64,000 nucleotides of DNA from Chryseobacterium carnipullorum (GCF_900142785.1 NZ_FRCD01000018.1:61562-125561), one strand, 5' to 3'. Numbered from the stretch's first letter, positions 1-7,893 are shown. Notes: generated by a model not told the origin, from the sequence alone. Numbers and translations are program-made.

Positions 1-315
1 ATTAGCCACTTTCAGTTGAAATCCAGAACCGATACTTGGAAGATTCTGTGCCATAATCGTATTTTGTGTTGTTCCGGCAACCACTCCAAGAGGATAATAT
101 TCGTTCGCAGTTACATTTCCGGCCCCGATAGCCATACGTCCTTTTAGATTCGGTAATGCAAAGGTGTCTACACCGTTTCCTCCATAGGTTGTCCCCAGGA
201 TTGAGAATAAAGCAGAATTATTTGAAATCCTTAATAAGCTTCCGTCACAGAACATCCAGCCTCTAGGTGCAAAATTTCCCGCAAATAGTTTTACAATTCC
301 AATGTACTCGTCCAT
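1..315 (-). CDS. Phage tail collar domain protein (MdpB-like), partial
   Basis: This gene reads leftwards from an ATG at 315 and leaves the window at base 1 with 105 open codons, so only the N-terminal part is visible. It opens MDEYIGIVKLFAGNFAPRGW, followed by FCDGSLL, SILGTTYGG and FALPNLKGRM. That pattern belongs to the tail-collar domain of microcystin-dependent proteins, common in Bacteroidota and derived from phage tail fibre tips. The cellular role is unclear. The upstream region (316-626) carries two elements shared with other genes here: a TACGTA-type repeat (460-475) and the 30-bp element also found before the peptide precursors (345-376). The family call is fairly safe; the function is not known. 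Confidence 0.8.
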   Translation of the reverse strand, partial: MDEYIGIVKLFAGNFAPRGWMFCDGSLLRISNNSALFSILGTTYGGNGVDTFALPNLKGRMAIGAGNVTANEYYPLGVVAGTTQNTIMAQNLPSIGSGFQLKVAN

Positions 316-344
316 GATAATAGTTTTTTCAGTTGTTAAGTTTT

Positions 345-376
345 CTTACTCTATTCAAGGCTTTTCAGATTCCGCC
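345..376 (-). promoter_or_regulatory. Copy 1 of the 30-bp upstream element
   Basis: Read on the minus strand this is GGCGGAATCTGAAAAGCC followed by TTGAATAGAGTAAG, ending about 30 bases before the tail-collar start. It aligns without gaps to the copies at 25989-26019, 26655-26685 and 39667-39696, which sit at similar distances before peptide precursor genes. It is the most divergent of the four clear copies. It may be a promoter for an alternative sigma factor or a structured leader RNA; the sequence alone does not decide. Confidence 0.5.
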
Positions 377-459
377 TTTGGTCGTTGTTTTTTTTTGATA
401 AGCCAAAGGAACAACATATAAGAAGTCAGTGCTAGAGTAGAAAATACCAAATTAAAGAC

Positions 460-475
460 TCCGTATTTATACGTA
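460..475 (-). promoter_or_regulatory. TACGTA-type direct repeat, copy 3
   Basis: On the minus strand this reads TACGTA-TAAA-TACGGA, two half-sites repeated every 10 bp. It matches the repeats before the tyrosinase gene (29730-29745) and before the 578-residue gene (32325-32340). Here the -7 box is poor: TAGCACTG starts 25 bases after the repeat, compared with a good box exactly 22 bases after it at the other two sites. This copy is therefore weaker evidence. Confidence 0.4.
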
Positions 476-626
476 ATGAATACGCCCTTCCTATGATATA
501 CAGAGGATTTCAGGCTTTAATGCAACAGATATTTTAGGAATATAGCATGAACAATAATTTAGGTGTCATAATTTTCTCTGGACGAGCGGTATTTAGTATT
601 TTTGTAAGAATCCAATTAAAATAAAA

Positions 627-1391
627 ATGAACGAATTCGTAGCATCAGAAATTAAAAACAATATCGCCGAAATTACTTTCGGAACACCAAAAAGTAACGC
701 GCTTCCAGGGGCTATTTTAGAAAAACTGGCTCAAACCATCCTGGATGAAGGAGCTAAAGAAGAAGTAAAAGCTATTCTGGTAAAAAGTGAAGGGGAAAAA
801 GCATTTTGTGCAGGAGCAAGTTTCGATGAGCTTTTAGCCATTGAAGAATTAGAAACTTCTACAAAGTTTTTCGGAGGATTTGCAAAAGTTCTGAATGCCA
901 TGAGGAACTGCGGAAAAATAGTGGTGGTAAGAGTTCAGGGAAAAACAACCGGTGGAGGTGTAGGAATCGCTTGCGGAGCAGATTATTGTTTTGCCACTAA
1001 AGATTCAGCCTTGGCACTTACAGAAATTAATTTAGGAATCGGCCCTTTTGTGATCGGCCCTTATGTAGAAAGAAAGATTGGGAAGTCACAATTCTCTGCA
1101 ATGGCTATTGATGCGGATTTCAGATCGGCAGAGTGGGCAGAACAGCACAATGTTTATCATTCTGTATCCGGGAGCATTGAAGAGATGGATGCCAAATTAG
1201 AGAAATTCATGCAGACCCTGGCTTCAAGAAGCAGTGATGCATTAGCTTTAATCAAAAAAGTATCCTGGGAAGGAACTGATCATTTCAATGAATTAATGCC
1301 TGCAAGAATTCATATGAGCGCTAGCTTAATTCTTGAGGATTCTGCTAAGAAAAATATTGAATCTATTAAGGAAAAATTGAGAGCAAAATAA
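627..1391 (+). CDS. Enoyl-CoA hydratase/isomerase family protein
   Basis: A 254-residue crotonase-fold protein, normal family length. The two oxyanion-hole segments are visible as CAGASFDEL (about 61-69) and GGGVGIACGADY (about 109-120). The first catalytic glutamate is present as E133 in ALTEINLGIG. The position of the second hydratase glutamate appears occupied by a small residue, so simple enoyl-CoA hydration is not certain; isomerase or other acyl-CoA chemistry is possible. It is probably cytosolic and acts in acyl-CoA catabolism, but the substrate cannot be told. The gene stands alone, with its own terminator at 1415. Confidence 0.85.
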   Translation: MNEFVASEIKNNIAEITFGTPKSNALPGAILEKLAQTILDEGAKEEVKAILVKSEGEKAFCAGASFDELLAIEELETSTKFFGGFAKVLNAMRNCGKIVVVRVQGKTTGGGVGIACGADYCFATKDSALALTEINLGIGPFVIGPYVERKIGKSQFSAMAIDADFRSAEWAEQHNVYHSVSGSIEEMDAKLEKFMQTLASRSSDALALIKKVSWEGTDHFNELMPARIHMSASLILEDSAKKNIESIKEKLRAK

Positions 1392-1414
1392 TGCATTGTT
1401 TTCCATCATAATAT

Positions 1415-1445
1415 AGCCACTGATCATTTTCAGTGGCTTTTTTTT
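1415..1445 (+). terminator. Rho-independent terminator after the hydratase gene
   Basis: AGCCACTGA (1415-1423) pairs perfectly with TCAGTGGCT (1430-1438) around a six-base loop and is followed by eight T residues. It sits 24 bases after the stop codon. Confidence 0.9.
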
Positions 1446-1593
1446 GGTGATCGTTGTGTAAAATTCAAAAGCACCATTCATCGTAAGTCCTTCAAATGGT
1501 AATAGAGTTCTTTTAATTCATACCAGCTTAATTCTATTTCTTTAAGTTAAAAATTGAATCGTGAAAAAAAGGAGTAAAATTTTAAAAAATATA

Positions 1594-1635
1594 TTGGCAG
1601 ATTCAAAATAAATTATAACTTTGTAATTCAAAGTT
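1594..1635 (+). promoter_or_regulatory. Promoter with overlapping palindromic operator
   Basis: TTG at 1594-1596 and TAACTTTG at 1616-1623, 19 bases apart, give a good Bacteroidota promoter 18 bases before the gene at 1642. The -7 box is embedded in a perfect palindrome, AACTTTG-TAATT-CAAAGTT (1617-1635). The same ACTTTG-N5-CAAAGT palindrome recurs at 2632-2648. A repressor bound here would block polymerase. The winged-helix protein encoded at 2319 is the obvious candidate, by inference from position. Confidence 0.7.
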
Positions 1636-1641
1636 CTTTTT

Positions 1642-2259
1642 ATGGATTCGAAAAACTATCACGAAGACTTATCGCATATCCGTTCCATGATGGAACGGTC
1701 TTCCAGGTTTATTTCATTAAGCGGATTGTCTGGAGTTGTAGCCGGACTTGCCGCATTAATAGGTGCAGGATATGTGTATTTTGTTTTTAAAAGGGAAGGA
1801 ATTGATTACTTTGACGGTGACAGGAATATTTTTCACCCGGCATTAGTAAAAGAATTGGTTCTTATTGGAACTGTGATTTTATTTACGGCCCTGCTCAGTG
1901 GCTATGTTTTCACAGCCAATAAGAGCAAAAAGAAAGGACAGAAAATCTGGGATGCCACGACAAAGCGCCTATTGCTTACTTTTGCTGTTCCTTTGGTTAC
2001 GGGCGGAGTTTTTTGTCTAGCCCTTCTTTTTCATCACCTTTTTGTATGGATCGCTCCGGCTACGCTTATCTTTTACGGAATTGCCTTAGTCAGTGCAGAA
2101 AGATATACACTAACTGATATCAGATACCTGGGATATTGTCAGATCATACTGGGATTGATTTCTCTGTTCTTTCTGGGCTGGGGCCTTCTATTCTGGACCA
2201 TTGGTTTTGGAATTTTACATATTGTGTATGGTTTGATCATGCATAAAAAATATAAATAA
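1642..2259 (+). CDS. Multi-pass membrane protein, unknown function
   Basis: A 205-residue protein with a short charged N-terminus (residues 1-20, with paired HIRSMM and SSRF) and about six hydrophobic segments, the last ones carrying FLGWGLLFWTIGFG. It resembles the uncharacterised inner-membrane proteins that travel with small winged-helix regulators in Bacteroidota. The regulator gene follows 59 bases later and the palindromic operator overlaps this gene's promoter, so the three genes 1642-2965 look like an autoregulated unit. No enzymatic motif is visible and no function is proposed. Confidence 0.8.
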   Translation: MDSKNYHEDLSHIRSMMERSSRFISLSGLSGVVAGLAALIGAGYVYFVFKREGIDYFDGDRNIFHPALVKELVLIGTVILFTALLSGYVFTANKSKKKGQKIWDATTKRLLLTFAVPLVTGGVFCLALLFHHLFVWIAPATLIFYGIALVSAERYTLTDIRYLGYCQIILGLISLFFLGWGLLFWTIGFGILHIVYGLIMHKKYK

Positions 2260-2318
2260 AGATTAAATTTGCAGGATTTTAAGAATAAGCTCTTGAAACC
2301 TGCTGCTAGAAAATCGTT

Positions 2319-2609
2319 ATGATAAAAATCAATCAACTCAATAAAGAATTCGAAAGCCGTGTAAGACTGGGCATCATGTCCGTTCTAATGGTCAACGATT
2401 GGGTTGACTTTTCTGAAATGAAGAATGTACTGGATGTCACAGATGGCAATTTGGCCAGCCACAGCAATGCGCTGGAAAAAGCAGCCTATATTGAAGTGAA
2501 GAAAGAATTTGTGGGCAAAAAACCAAAAACGTCTTACCGTGTTACCCAAAATGGAAGGCAGGCTTTTAATGAACATTTGGATGCTCTTGAAAAATTATTG
2601 GGAAGATAA
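2319..2609 (+). CDS. Winged-helix transcriptional regulator (MarR/PadR-like, HTH_27 type)
   Basis: A 96-residue single-domain DNA-binding protein. Residues 17-60 form the winged-helix core (RLGIMSVLMVNDWVDFSEMK, then LDVTDGNLASHSNALEKAAY), with the wing in GKKPKTSYRVTQNGRQAF (about 66-83). There is no ligand or metal domain. This family typically sits beside small membrane proteins and represses its own cluster. Two ACTTTG-N5-CAAAGT palindromes overlap the presumed promoters at 1617-1635 and 2632-2648 on either side of this gene, supporting local autoregulation; that link is inferred. Confidence 0.85.
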   Translation: MIKINQLNKEFESRVRLGIMSVLMVNDWVDFSEMKNVLDVTDGNLASHSNALEKAAYIEVKKEFVGKKPKTSYRVTQNGRQAFNEHLDALEKLLGR

Positions 2610-2631
2610 ACCTATATTTTTTTGAAAATTT

Positions 2632-2648
2632 ACTTTGAAATACAAAGT
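2632..2648 (+). promoter_or_regulatory. Second copy of the palindromic operator
   Basis: ACTTTG-AAATA-CAAAGT lies 27 bases before the gene at 2675 and repeats the arms and five-base spacing of the operator at 1617-1635. Its left arm overlaps TTACTTTG, one base off a -7 box, so it also appears positioned for repression. Confidence 0.65.
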
Positions 2649-2674
2649 GCTTTATAATATTAAAAATTAAAAAA

Positions 2675-2965
2675 ATGATGACACTAAAACAAAAAAGAAC
2701 ATTTATTTACACTACACCTGCTGCCTTATTATCTATTCTTATGTTAGGAAATTTCTTTAGCAATGAATTCAACTGGTCATCGGGTGACTTTGCAGTCGCT
2801 GCAGTTTTGCTTTTCGGAACGGCCTTTATCATCGATCTGGTACAGCGGATCGTTAAAAATAAAACTTACAAAACACTCCTGAGCGGCGCAATTACTCTGG
2901 TTTTGTTGCTTATCTGGGCAGAGTTGGCAGTAGGTGTTTTTGGAACTTCTTTCGCGGGAAATTAA
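2675..2965 (+). CDS. Small membrane protein, unknown function
   Basis: A 96-residue protein with three predicted membrane spans (about residues 10-27, 37-56 and 66-88) separated by short polar turns. It follows the regulator by 65 bases and has its own copy of the palindromic operator directly upstream, so it is probably a target of that regulator. It is followed 21 bases later by the metallophosphoesterase gene. No recognised domain. Confidence 0.7.
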   Translation: MMTLKQKRTFIYTTPAALLSILMLGNFFSNEFNWSSGDFAVAAVLLFGTAFIIDLVQRIVKNKTYKTLLSGAITLVLLLIWAELAVGVFGTSFAGN

Positions 2966-2986
2966 TAGTCACCGAATCCTGAAGCA

Positions 2987-3826
2987 ATGACAAGAAAGTA
3001 TTTTCTCAAGAGCCTTTTCAGTCTGTCGGTAGCGGGAATGTTTCCTTTCCTGTACTCGTGGCAGGTAGAGCCATTCTGGTTAGAATTTGTACAAAGAAAA
3101 CTTCCGGTTAAAAATCTCCCTGAAACATTGGAAGGAAAAATATTGATGCAGATTTCAGATTTGCATGTAGGAAACCGTTTCGACTGGAATTTTCTGATTG
3201 ATTCTTTCAGGAAAGCTCAGCAATTCAACCCTGATTTTGTCGTCTATACCGGAGATTTTGTGAATCATGGAACCCAACAGGAGCTGGAAGATCTGAAGAT
3301 CGTCATGAAACATGCAGTCCATGGAAAGTTAGCAACTTTTGGGATCCTTGGAAATCATGACTACGGAAAAAACTGGAACGATAGCCAATGCTCAGAAGAC
3401 ATCTGCCACATTCTTCAGGAGGTTGGAATCACGATGCTTAAAAACAGCAGTGAAGAAATCCACGGACTGAATTTTATAGGATTTGAAGATTTGTGGTCAC
3501 CTAACTTTTATCCGACAGAAGCAATGAACAGTTACCATCCTTCAAAAGCCAGTATCGTGCTTTGTCATAATCCGGATGCCTGCGACAGGGATATATGGAA
3601 CGGATATCAAGGCTGGATTTTAAGCGGTCATACTCATGGCGGACAATGCAGAATCCCAGGCATCATCACCCCGGTCCTTCCAGTCCAAAATAAAAAATAT
3701 GTATCGGGCGAAATCGATCTTCATGATGGAAGAATGCTTTATATCAACAGGGCTATTGGCCATTCTTTCCAGATAAGGTTTATGGTTCGTCCGGAAATTA
3801 CCGTCTTTACTTTAACTCAGGCTTAA
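2987..3826 (+). CDS. Metallophosphoesterase, membrane-anchored (YkuE/YaeI-like)
   Basis: A 279-residue calcineurin-type phosphoesterase. The N-terminal 25 residues are a signal anchor (FLKSLFSLSVAGMFPFLYSW). The metal-binding motifs follow in order: QISDLHVG (D and H), VYTGDFVNHG (GD), GILGNHDYG (GNHD), LCHNPD (H) and SGHTHGGQ (GHxH). All ligands of the di-metal centre are present, so it should be active. Relatives hydrolyse phosphoester bonds of lipid-A precursors or other lipids at the membrane, but the substrate here is unknown. It probably sits on the outer face of the inner membrane. Confidence 0.88.
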   Translation: MTRKYFLKSLFSLSVAGMFPFLYSWQVEPFWLEFVQRKLPVKNLPETLEGKILMQISDLHVGNRFDWNFLIDSFRKAQQFNPDFVVYTGDFVNHGTQQELEDLKIVMKHAVHGKLATFGILGNHDYGKNWNDSQCSEDICHILQEVGITMLKNSSEEIHGLNFIGFEDLWSPNFYPTEAMNSYHPSKASIVLCHNPDACDRDIWNGYQGWILSGHTHGGQCRIPGIITPVLPVQNKKYVSGEIDLHDGRMLYINRAIGHSFQIRFMVRPEITVFTLTQA

Positions 3827-3836
3827 AATACTATCT

Positions 3837-4136
3837 ATGAAAGATCATGAAATTATAAACATTGGAAAATCCATTTTCGGATTGTGCTTTGCGCTGGGAA
3901 ATATTTGCCTTTTCGGTTATCTGATCACAAAGATTGATGACTTTGCTTACTACGGTTTTCTTCTGCTGGTCTTCGGAACAGCTTTAAACCTTTTTGTAAC
4001 ATTGGGACTATTGATTTATGGAATTGTTCATGAGGCAAAGTCTGATGCCTGCCTCAAAGCTATCGGTCTACTGATGATCAATATTCCCGTAGCTATTCTT
4101 TATGCTGTAATAGGACTTAATCTGGATGGCTTATGA
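3837..4136 (+). CDS. Small three-to-four-span membrane protein, paralogue 1
   Basis: A 99-residue hydrophobic protein beginning MKDHEIINIGKSIFGLCFAL. The next gene overlaps it by four bases (ATGA) and encodes a clear paralogue with the same architecture: polar MKD[HY]EI start, GLCF[AT]LG span, a central LL-FGT-NL span and a final INIPVAILYAVIGL span. A third relative lies at 4928. The family is unknown to me and there are no catalytic residues. The overlap means it is translated together with its neighbour. Confidence 0.7.
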   Translation: MKDHEIINIGKSIFGLCFALGNICLFGYLITKIDDFAYYGFLLLVFGTALNLFVTLGLLIYGIVHEAKSDACLKAIGLLMINIPVAILYAVIGLNLDGL

Positions 4137-4432
4137 AAGATTATGAAATAATGAATATTGGGAAATATACTTTTGGGTTATGTTTTACGCTTGGCAGTAT
4201 CTCTCTCGTTGGCTACTTAATAACAACTAACGATGCTTTTGTGGCCGGAGGTTACATGCTTTTAATTTTCGGAACTATAATAAATCTACTCATTGCGCTT
4301 GGATTATTGGTTTATGGAATTGCTGATCGATCTAAACTTAAGCCTTGTATGAAAGCGATCCTGATAATAATGATCAACATTCCCATAGCATATATTTATG
4401 CGTTAATAGGACTTAGCTTAATATTTAAATAA
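4133..4432 (+). CDS. Small membrane protein, paralogue 2
   Basis: A 99-residue protein that is a tandem duplicate of the gene at 3837, starting MKDYEIMNIGKYTFGLCFTL and ending with the same MINIPIAYIYALIGL span. Its start overlaps the upstream stop. The COQ4-like gene follows six bases after it. The duplication is old enough for many substitutions, but length and span positions are kept, which argues that both copies are functional. Role unknown. Confidence 0.7.
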   Translation: MKDYEIMNIGKYTFGLCFTLGSISLVGYLITTNDAFVAGGYMLLIFGTIINLLIALGLLVYGIADRSKLKPCMKAILIIMINIPIAYIYALIGLSLIFK

Positions 4433-4438
4433 TAAATT

Positions 4439-4924
4439 ATGAAAAAAGTACGTGTTCAATTTCTGCTTTTTGTCTACGATAAAACCCAGAAACTCTACAG
4501 AAAATATTTTAAAAAGAAAAAAAGACAATGGCAGTTCAATGAACAGCAGCTGCTGCAATTTCAGGAAGATTCCTTGGGAAGGAAACTGGGTGAGTTTTAT
4601 AAAAAACACGGATTTTCTATGATCCCGAAAATGGAAGACCACGACGTGCATCATCTGATCACCGGATGCGGAACCCATTTCGAAGACGAAATCGCCATGC
4701 AGTACCTTCTTCTCGGAAATGGTAAACTCAATGCCCATCTTCTGGCTGCAGTCGTATTGGGAACATTGATTCTTCCCGAATATTTAAAACTTTATAAGAA
4801 TGCTTATAAGAAAGGACAGAGCATGAGACCTTTCTATCACTGGGATTTTGAAAGCTTATTGTGGCAGAATTTTGACCATCTGAAAGATTATATTCAGCAG
4901 AAAGAACCGACGGTACTCTATTAA
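4439..4924 (+). CDS. COQ4-like protein
   Basis: A 161-residue helical protein carrying the COQ4 metal signature HD-x2-H-x11-E in the run starting HDVHHLITGCGTHFEDE (about residues 62-78). COQ4 proteins act in ubiquinone biosynthesis in mitochondria and proteobacteria. Flavobacteria normally make only menaquinone, so the substrate here is unlikely to be the textbook one. The N-terminus is strongly basic (residues 1-30) and there is no signal peptide, suggesting a cytosolic or membrane-surface protein. The gene is sandwiched between small membrane paralogues and is probably in their operon. Confidence 0.75.
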   Translation: MKKVRVQFLLFVYDKTQKLYRKYFKKKKRQWQFNEQQLLQFQEDSLGRKLGEFYKKHGFSMIPKMEDHDVHHLITGCGTHFEDEIAMQYLLLGNGKLNAHLLAAVVLGTLILPEYLKLYKNAYKKGQSMRPFYHWDFESLLWQNFDHLKDYIQQKEPTVLY

Positions 4925-4927
4925 TGA

Positions 4928-5230
4928 ATGATCATGAAGAAAATACAATACAGTACCGTAGGCAGAAATACTTTTCTGACTTCATTGTTATCAGGGACTT
5001 TACTATTCATATCTTATGTGATAACAGAAGCAGACTTTCTATTAATATTGGGATTTTATTTTGTGGTTATCGCAGCCGTAGTGAATCTGCTTGTCCTGCT
5101 CTATGAGCTTTTAGAATTCCTGACAAATGTAACGGATAAGAAATCATCAGGAAACTCAGTACTGCTGTTGCTTCTTAATATTCCAATTACGATCCTTTAT
5201 CTATTAATCCTTTTTAATTACAATATGTAA
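4928..5230 (+). CDS. Small membrane protein, paralogue 3 with altered N-terminus
   Basis: A 100-residue protein whose spans match the two paralogues at 3837 and 4133 (FLTSLLSGTLLFISYVIT, then FVVIAAVVNLLVLLYELL, then LLNIPITILYLLIL). The polar start differs. An ATG at 4924 in another frame opens MNDHEENTIQ, which resembles the paralogues' MKDHEIINI and then runs out of frame. The functional start is therefore probably 4928 or 4934, and the old start seems to have been lost by a small shift. Function unknown. Confidence 0.6.
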   Translation: MIMKKIQYSTVGRNTFLTSLLSGTLLFISYVITEADFLLILGFYFVVIAAVVNLLVLLYELLEFLTNVTDKKSSGNSVLLLLLNIPITILYLLILFNYNM

Positions 5231-5342
5231 ATTTTTCATTTCCGGTATTTTAAATCAAAAAAAACACATGATTATATAGCATTAAGAATCTTTAAATCTT
5301 AAATGCTTCAATTTTTCAATTTCTACCTTAAACCCTTCCATC

Positions 5343-6716
5343 ATGAAAACACATTATTATATATTCCTTACAGCCGCTTTGTTTGTCATTCTATTCTATG
5401 ATCAGAATGTGGGAATGAATCTCGGTATTATGAGCATCGTTTACACAACACTTACCTTGTTCAAAACCCCTGAAAGAAACAGAACAAAAACCTTTCTGAT
5501 ACTTTTTGTTACAAGTATGCTGTCAAGCTTTGCTTTTATCTGGTACGGAGATTTTCCTTCCTTACTGGCGGTTGTAAGTTCCATTCTCCTGCTTGGTTAT
5601 CGATCAAGAAACAGAAACCTGAAAATACTTTTCCTGATTCCGGTTTTTATCATCAACAGTTTTACCTCACTTTTCAGGTTCTTCAGTTTTGACGAATGGC
5701 TTCCGAAAAAAAATGTATCAGGTATATGGCAGAAAACCTTGGCGTTCATTATTATTCCGATTTTGTTGATTTCTGTATTTTTCGGAATTTACTCTGCGGG
5801 AAGTGATCACTTTGCAGCACTTTTCAGAGATTATGAGTTGGATATTAATGTATGGCAACTGTTATGTATTTCGGTGCTGGGCTTTTTTATTGCGTTCAAT
5901 TACTGGAATTATGCAGTGGAAAGATTCATTTATAAAAAGAATCATTGGCTGGATGATGACTTTCAAGATCAATCTAAAATTCAGAAGTCTACCTATTCCT
6001 TCCTTGATCTCGATTCAGAAAGGACAAGTGGGGTTATCTCTTTCTTTTGCCTGAATATTTTATTGGTGTTTTTTATTATCACTTACAATTATGAACAGTT
6101 TTATGAGGTATCGAAAACTCCCGTTCAGCTTTCCGAAGAAACCCATGAAAGAGTCAATGCGGTGATCCTATCGATTGTGATGGCGGTTTTGGTCATTATG
6201 TTCTATTTTAAATCAGGTTTTAATTTTGATCCTAAGGCAAAGCTGATGAAAATGCTGGCCGGAATCTGGATTGTTTTAAATGCAATTCTTGTTCTGTCCG
6301 CAGTCGTAAAAAACTACGAGTATATCATCAGTTACGGATGGACTTATAAGAGGCTGGGCGTATTTGCTTTTCTCCTTTTGGCCCTCATTGGTCTGGCTCT
6401 TACCTTTATTAAAATTCAGAGGAAAAAAAGAAATGCATTCCTGTTCAATGCCATGACCTGGTATTTTTATGGAACAATTTTGGCTTGCAGTTATGTCAAC
6501 TGGGGTGGAATCATTACCTACCAGAATATGAAACGTAAAGATTTTGTGATGAACTATCACCTTGAGCAAATCAGTTTCAGTGAAAGAGGGCTGCTGAAGT
6601 ATGCGGATGAAAAGAAAGATCCGCAACTTAAAAAGAAAGTACTGGTAAAAATTAAAGAAGAAAAGTCCAGGCCCTTCCTTTCAAAAATCCTTTACTATGA
6701 AACATTAAAAGATTAG
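5343..6716 (+). CDS. DUF4153/DUF4173-type polytopic membrane protein
   Basis: A 457-residue inner-membrane protein with about ten hydrophobic spans spread over the first 400 residues and a charged cytosolic tail (KYADEKKDPQLKKKVLVKIK). The layout and segments such as NYWNYAVERFIYKK resemble the DUF4153/DUF4173 families. A lipoprotein gene starts six bases after its stop, suggesting co-transcription. No catalytic motif is seen. Confidence 0.6.
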   Translation: MKTHYYIFLTAALFVILFYDQNVGMNLGIMSIVYTTLTLFKTPERNRTKTFLILFVTSMLSSFAFIWYGDFPSLLAVVSSILLLGYRSRNRNLKILFLIPVFIINSFTSLFRFFSFDEWLPKKNVSGIWQKTLAFIIIPILLISVFFGIYSAGSDHFAALFRDYELDINVWQLLCISVLGFFIAFNYWNYAVERFIYKKNHWLDDDFQDQSKIQKSTYSFLDLDSERTSGVISFFCLNILLVFFIITYNYEQFYEVSKTPVQLSEETHERVNAVILSIVMAVLVIMFYFKSGFNFDPKAKLMKMLAGIWIVLNAILVLSAVVKNYEYIISYGWTYKRLGVFAFLLLALIGLALTFIKIQRKKRNAFLFNAMTWYFYGTILACSYVNWGGIITYQNMKRKDFVMNYHLEQISFSERGLLKYADEKKDPQLKKKVLVKIKEEKSRPFLSKILYYETLKD

Positions 6717-6721
6717 TTATT

Positions 6722-7261
6722 ATGAAAAAATCCTTATTGTTAATTCCATTGATTATTATTTCGTGTAAAAAAGAGGTGAACGTATCCGAAACTCCGAACA
6801 GGGACTCTGCTGTGGTCACAGAAATGCCGGATTCCGCTACAAAAACAGATTCAGCTCAACTTAGAAAGCAAGATTCAATTATTAACAATGCTCCTGTTAC
6901 CAAAGAAGTACTCCGCAAAGGCGTTATGAGAAGCGAAAAAGAAGGTCAGATTATCCGTACGGCAGATGCAGCTCAGCTTCCTTTTACCCTGGGAGAAGAA
7001 TTCACAAAAGACGGTCAGGAACTTGTCTTAAAACTGACTCACTATGACAAACCTACGATTAAAGCGAAAATTTCAACAAATGAAAAAGACTTTAATATCA
7101 GGTTCAATCAGATCAAGCTTCCCAACGGAGATTATGATGGCCCTTTTAGCAGAGAAATTACTTACCAGACCAAAGGAAAAGGAGAAGTATGGCTGATTAT
7201 CGGGAAAAGCAATATGGCTTCAGGCAATACCATCGGAAGTTTTAATGTAAGTGTAGAATAA
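6722..7261 (+). CDS. Lipoprotein, unknown function
   Basis: A 179-residue protein with a short lipoprotein signal (LLLIPLIIISC, cysteine at 15). A low-complexity Ser/Asp/Thr-rich stretch to about residue 60 is followed by a compact beta-rich domain (FTLGEEFTKDGQELVLKLTH onward). It is probably anchored in the periplasmic leaflet of a membrane. It lies six bases after the polytopic protein gene and is likely in the same transcript. No family recognised. Confidence 0.7.
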   Translation: MKKSLLLIPLIIISCKKEVNVSETPNRDSAVVTEMPDSATKTDSAQLRKQDSIINNAPVTKEVLRKGVMRSEKEGQIIRTADAAQLPFTLGEEFTKDGQELVLKLTHYDKPTIKAKISTNEKDFNIRFNQIKLPNGDYDGPFSREITYQTKGKGEVWLIIGKSNMASGNTIGSFNVSVE

Positions 7262-7314
7262 GTTTTATCCATTTGGTATAATTTGTGCAAACTCATTACT
7301 AAAGTTTAAAAGTT

Positions 7315-7827
7315 ATGAAAAATATATGGTTAATGACGGCGGCAGTTTCAGCAGTAGTAGTAAGCTGTGGAACAGTACAGTCGCTGGTTCAGAATACATT
7401 CCCTTATACCGCCAATGTCTTGGTATCTACGGGAGTTCCGGCTGATAAAGAAGTTTCTTCCACATCTACCGCTACGAATGTACAGACTTGGTTTGGAGGA
7501 AATAATAATGCAAAAATCAAGGATGTAAGAATTTCTGATGCTAAAATTTCTGTAGTTTCTCCTTCAGGTGGAAATTTAAGTGCGGTGAAATCCGTAAAAG
7601 TATATGTTTCTTCCAGCGGAACAGGGGAGAAGTTGGTCGCATCACGTTCCAATATTACTACAGACTCCTCAAGCTTAAATCTGGATCTTAATGATACGGG
7701 GTATTTAGATGAGGTAGTAAAAAGTTCAGGACTTACTGTAAGAACAGTCTACGAGTTGAAAAACCAGACGACTTCAGATATGAATCTTAAAATAGCGCTT
7801 AATTTCAACAGCGTTCCTGCAAACTAA
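7315..7827 (+). CDS. Lipoprotein with a beta-rich domain, unknown function
   Basis: A 170-residue protein whose signal ends in AVVVSCG (cysteine 18), a lipobox. The mature part is rich in Ser, Thr and Val and looks like a beta sandwich (for example SAVKSVKVYVSSSGTGEKLV). Similar small lipoproteins are common in Chryseobacterium but without assigned roles. It is the last gene of the plus-strand run and ends at a strong bidirectional terminator. Confidence 0.7.
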   Translation: MKNIWLMTAAVSAVVVSCGTVQSLVQNTFPYTANVLVSTGVPADKEVSSTSTATNVQTWFGGNNNAKIKDVRISDAKISVVSPSGGNLSAVKSVKVYVSSSGTGEKLVASRSNITTDSSSLNLDLNDTGYLDEVVKSSGLTVRTVYELKNQTTSDMNLKIALNFNSVPAN

Positions 7828-7845
7828 CTTTTTTATAAAATAATC

Positions 7846-7880
7846 AAAAAACGTCTTTCAGCTCCTGAAAGACGTTTTTC
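7846..7880. terminator. Bidirectional terminator between converging genes
   Basis: AAAAACGTCTTTCAG (ending 7861) pairs with CTGAAAGACGTTTTT (7865-7879) around a three-base loop. It has a T run on the right and an A run on the left, so it can stop both the plus-strand lipoprotein transcript and the minus-strand subtilase transcript. Confidence 0.9.
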
Positions 7881-7893
7881 TATTGATATTGGA

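Larger units (their letters stand above)
316..626. other. Divergent intergenic region with two shared control elements
   Basis: This 311-base gap separates the leftward tail-collar gene from the rightward hydratase-like gene. Facing left it holds the 30-bp element (345-376), a 7-bp inverted repeat CCTTTGG (375-381) / CCAAAGG (403-409) that could form a leader hairpin, and a TACGTA-type direct repeat (460-475). Facing right it holds a TATTTTTG box at 597-604 that fits a -7 promoter element for the gene starting at 627, although no clear -33 TTG is seen. No coding sequence was recognised. Confidence 0.6.

Noticed and set aside
4924..5106. Frame of 60 codons starting MNDHEENTIQ
   Set aside because: Only its first ten residues resemble the neighbouring paralogues; the rest is a shadow of the real frame from 4928.
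7846..7880. Possible CRISPR or repeat unit
   Set aside because: It is a single inverted repeat between converging genes, with no array anywhere in the window.
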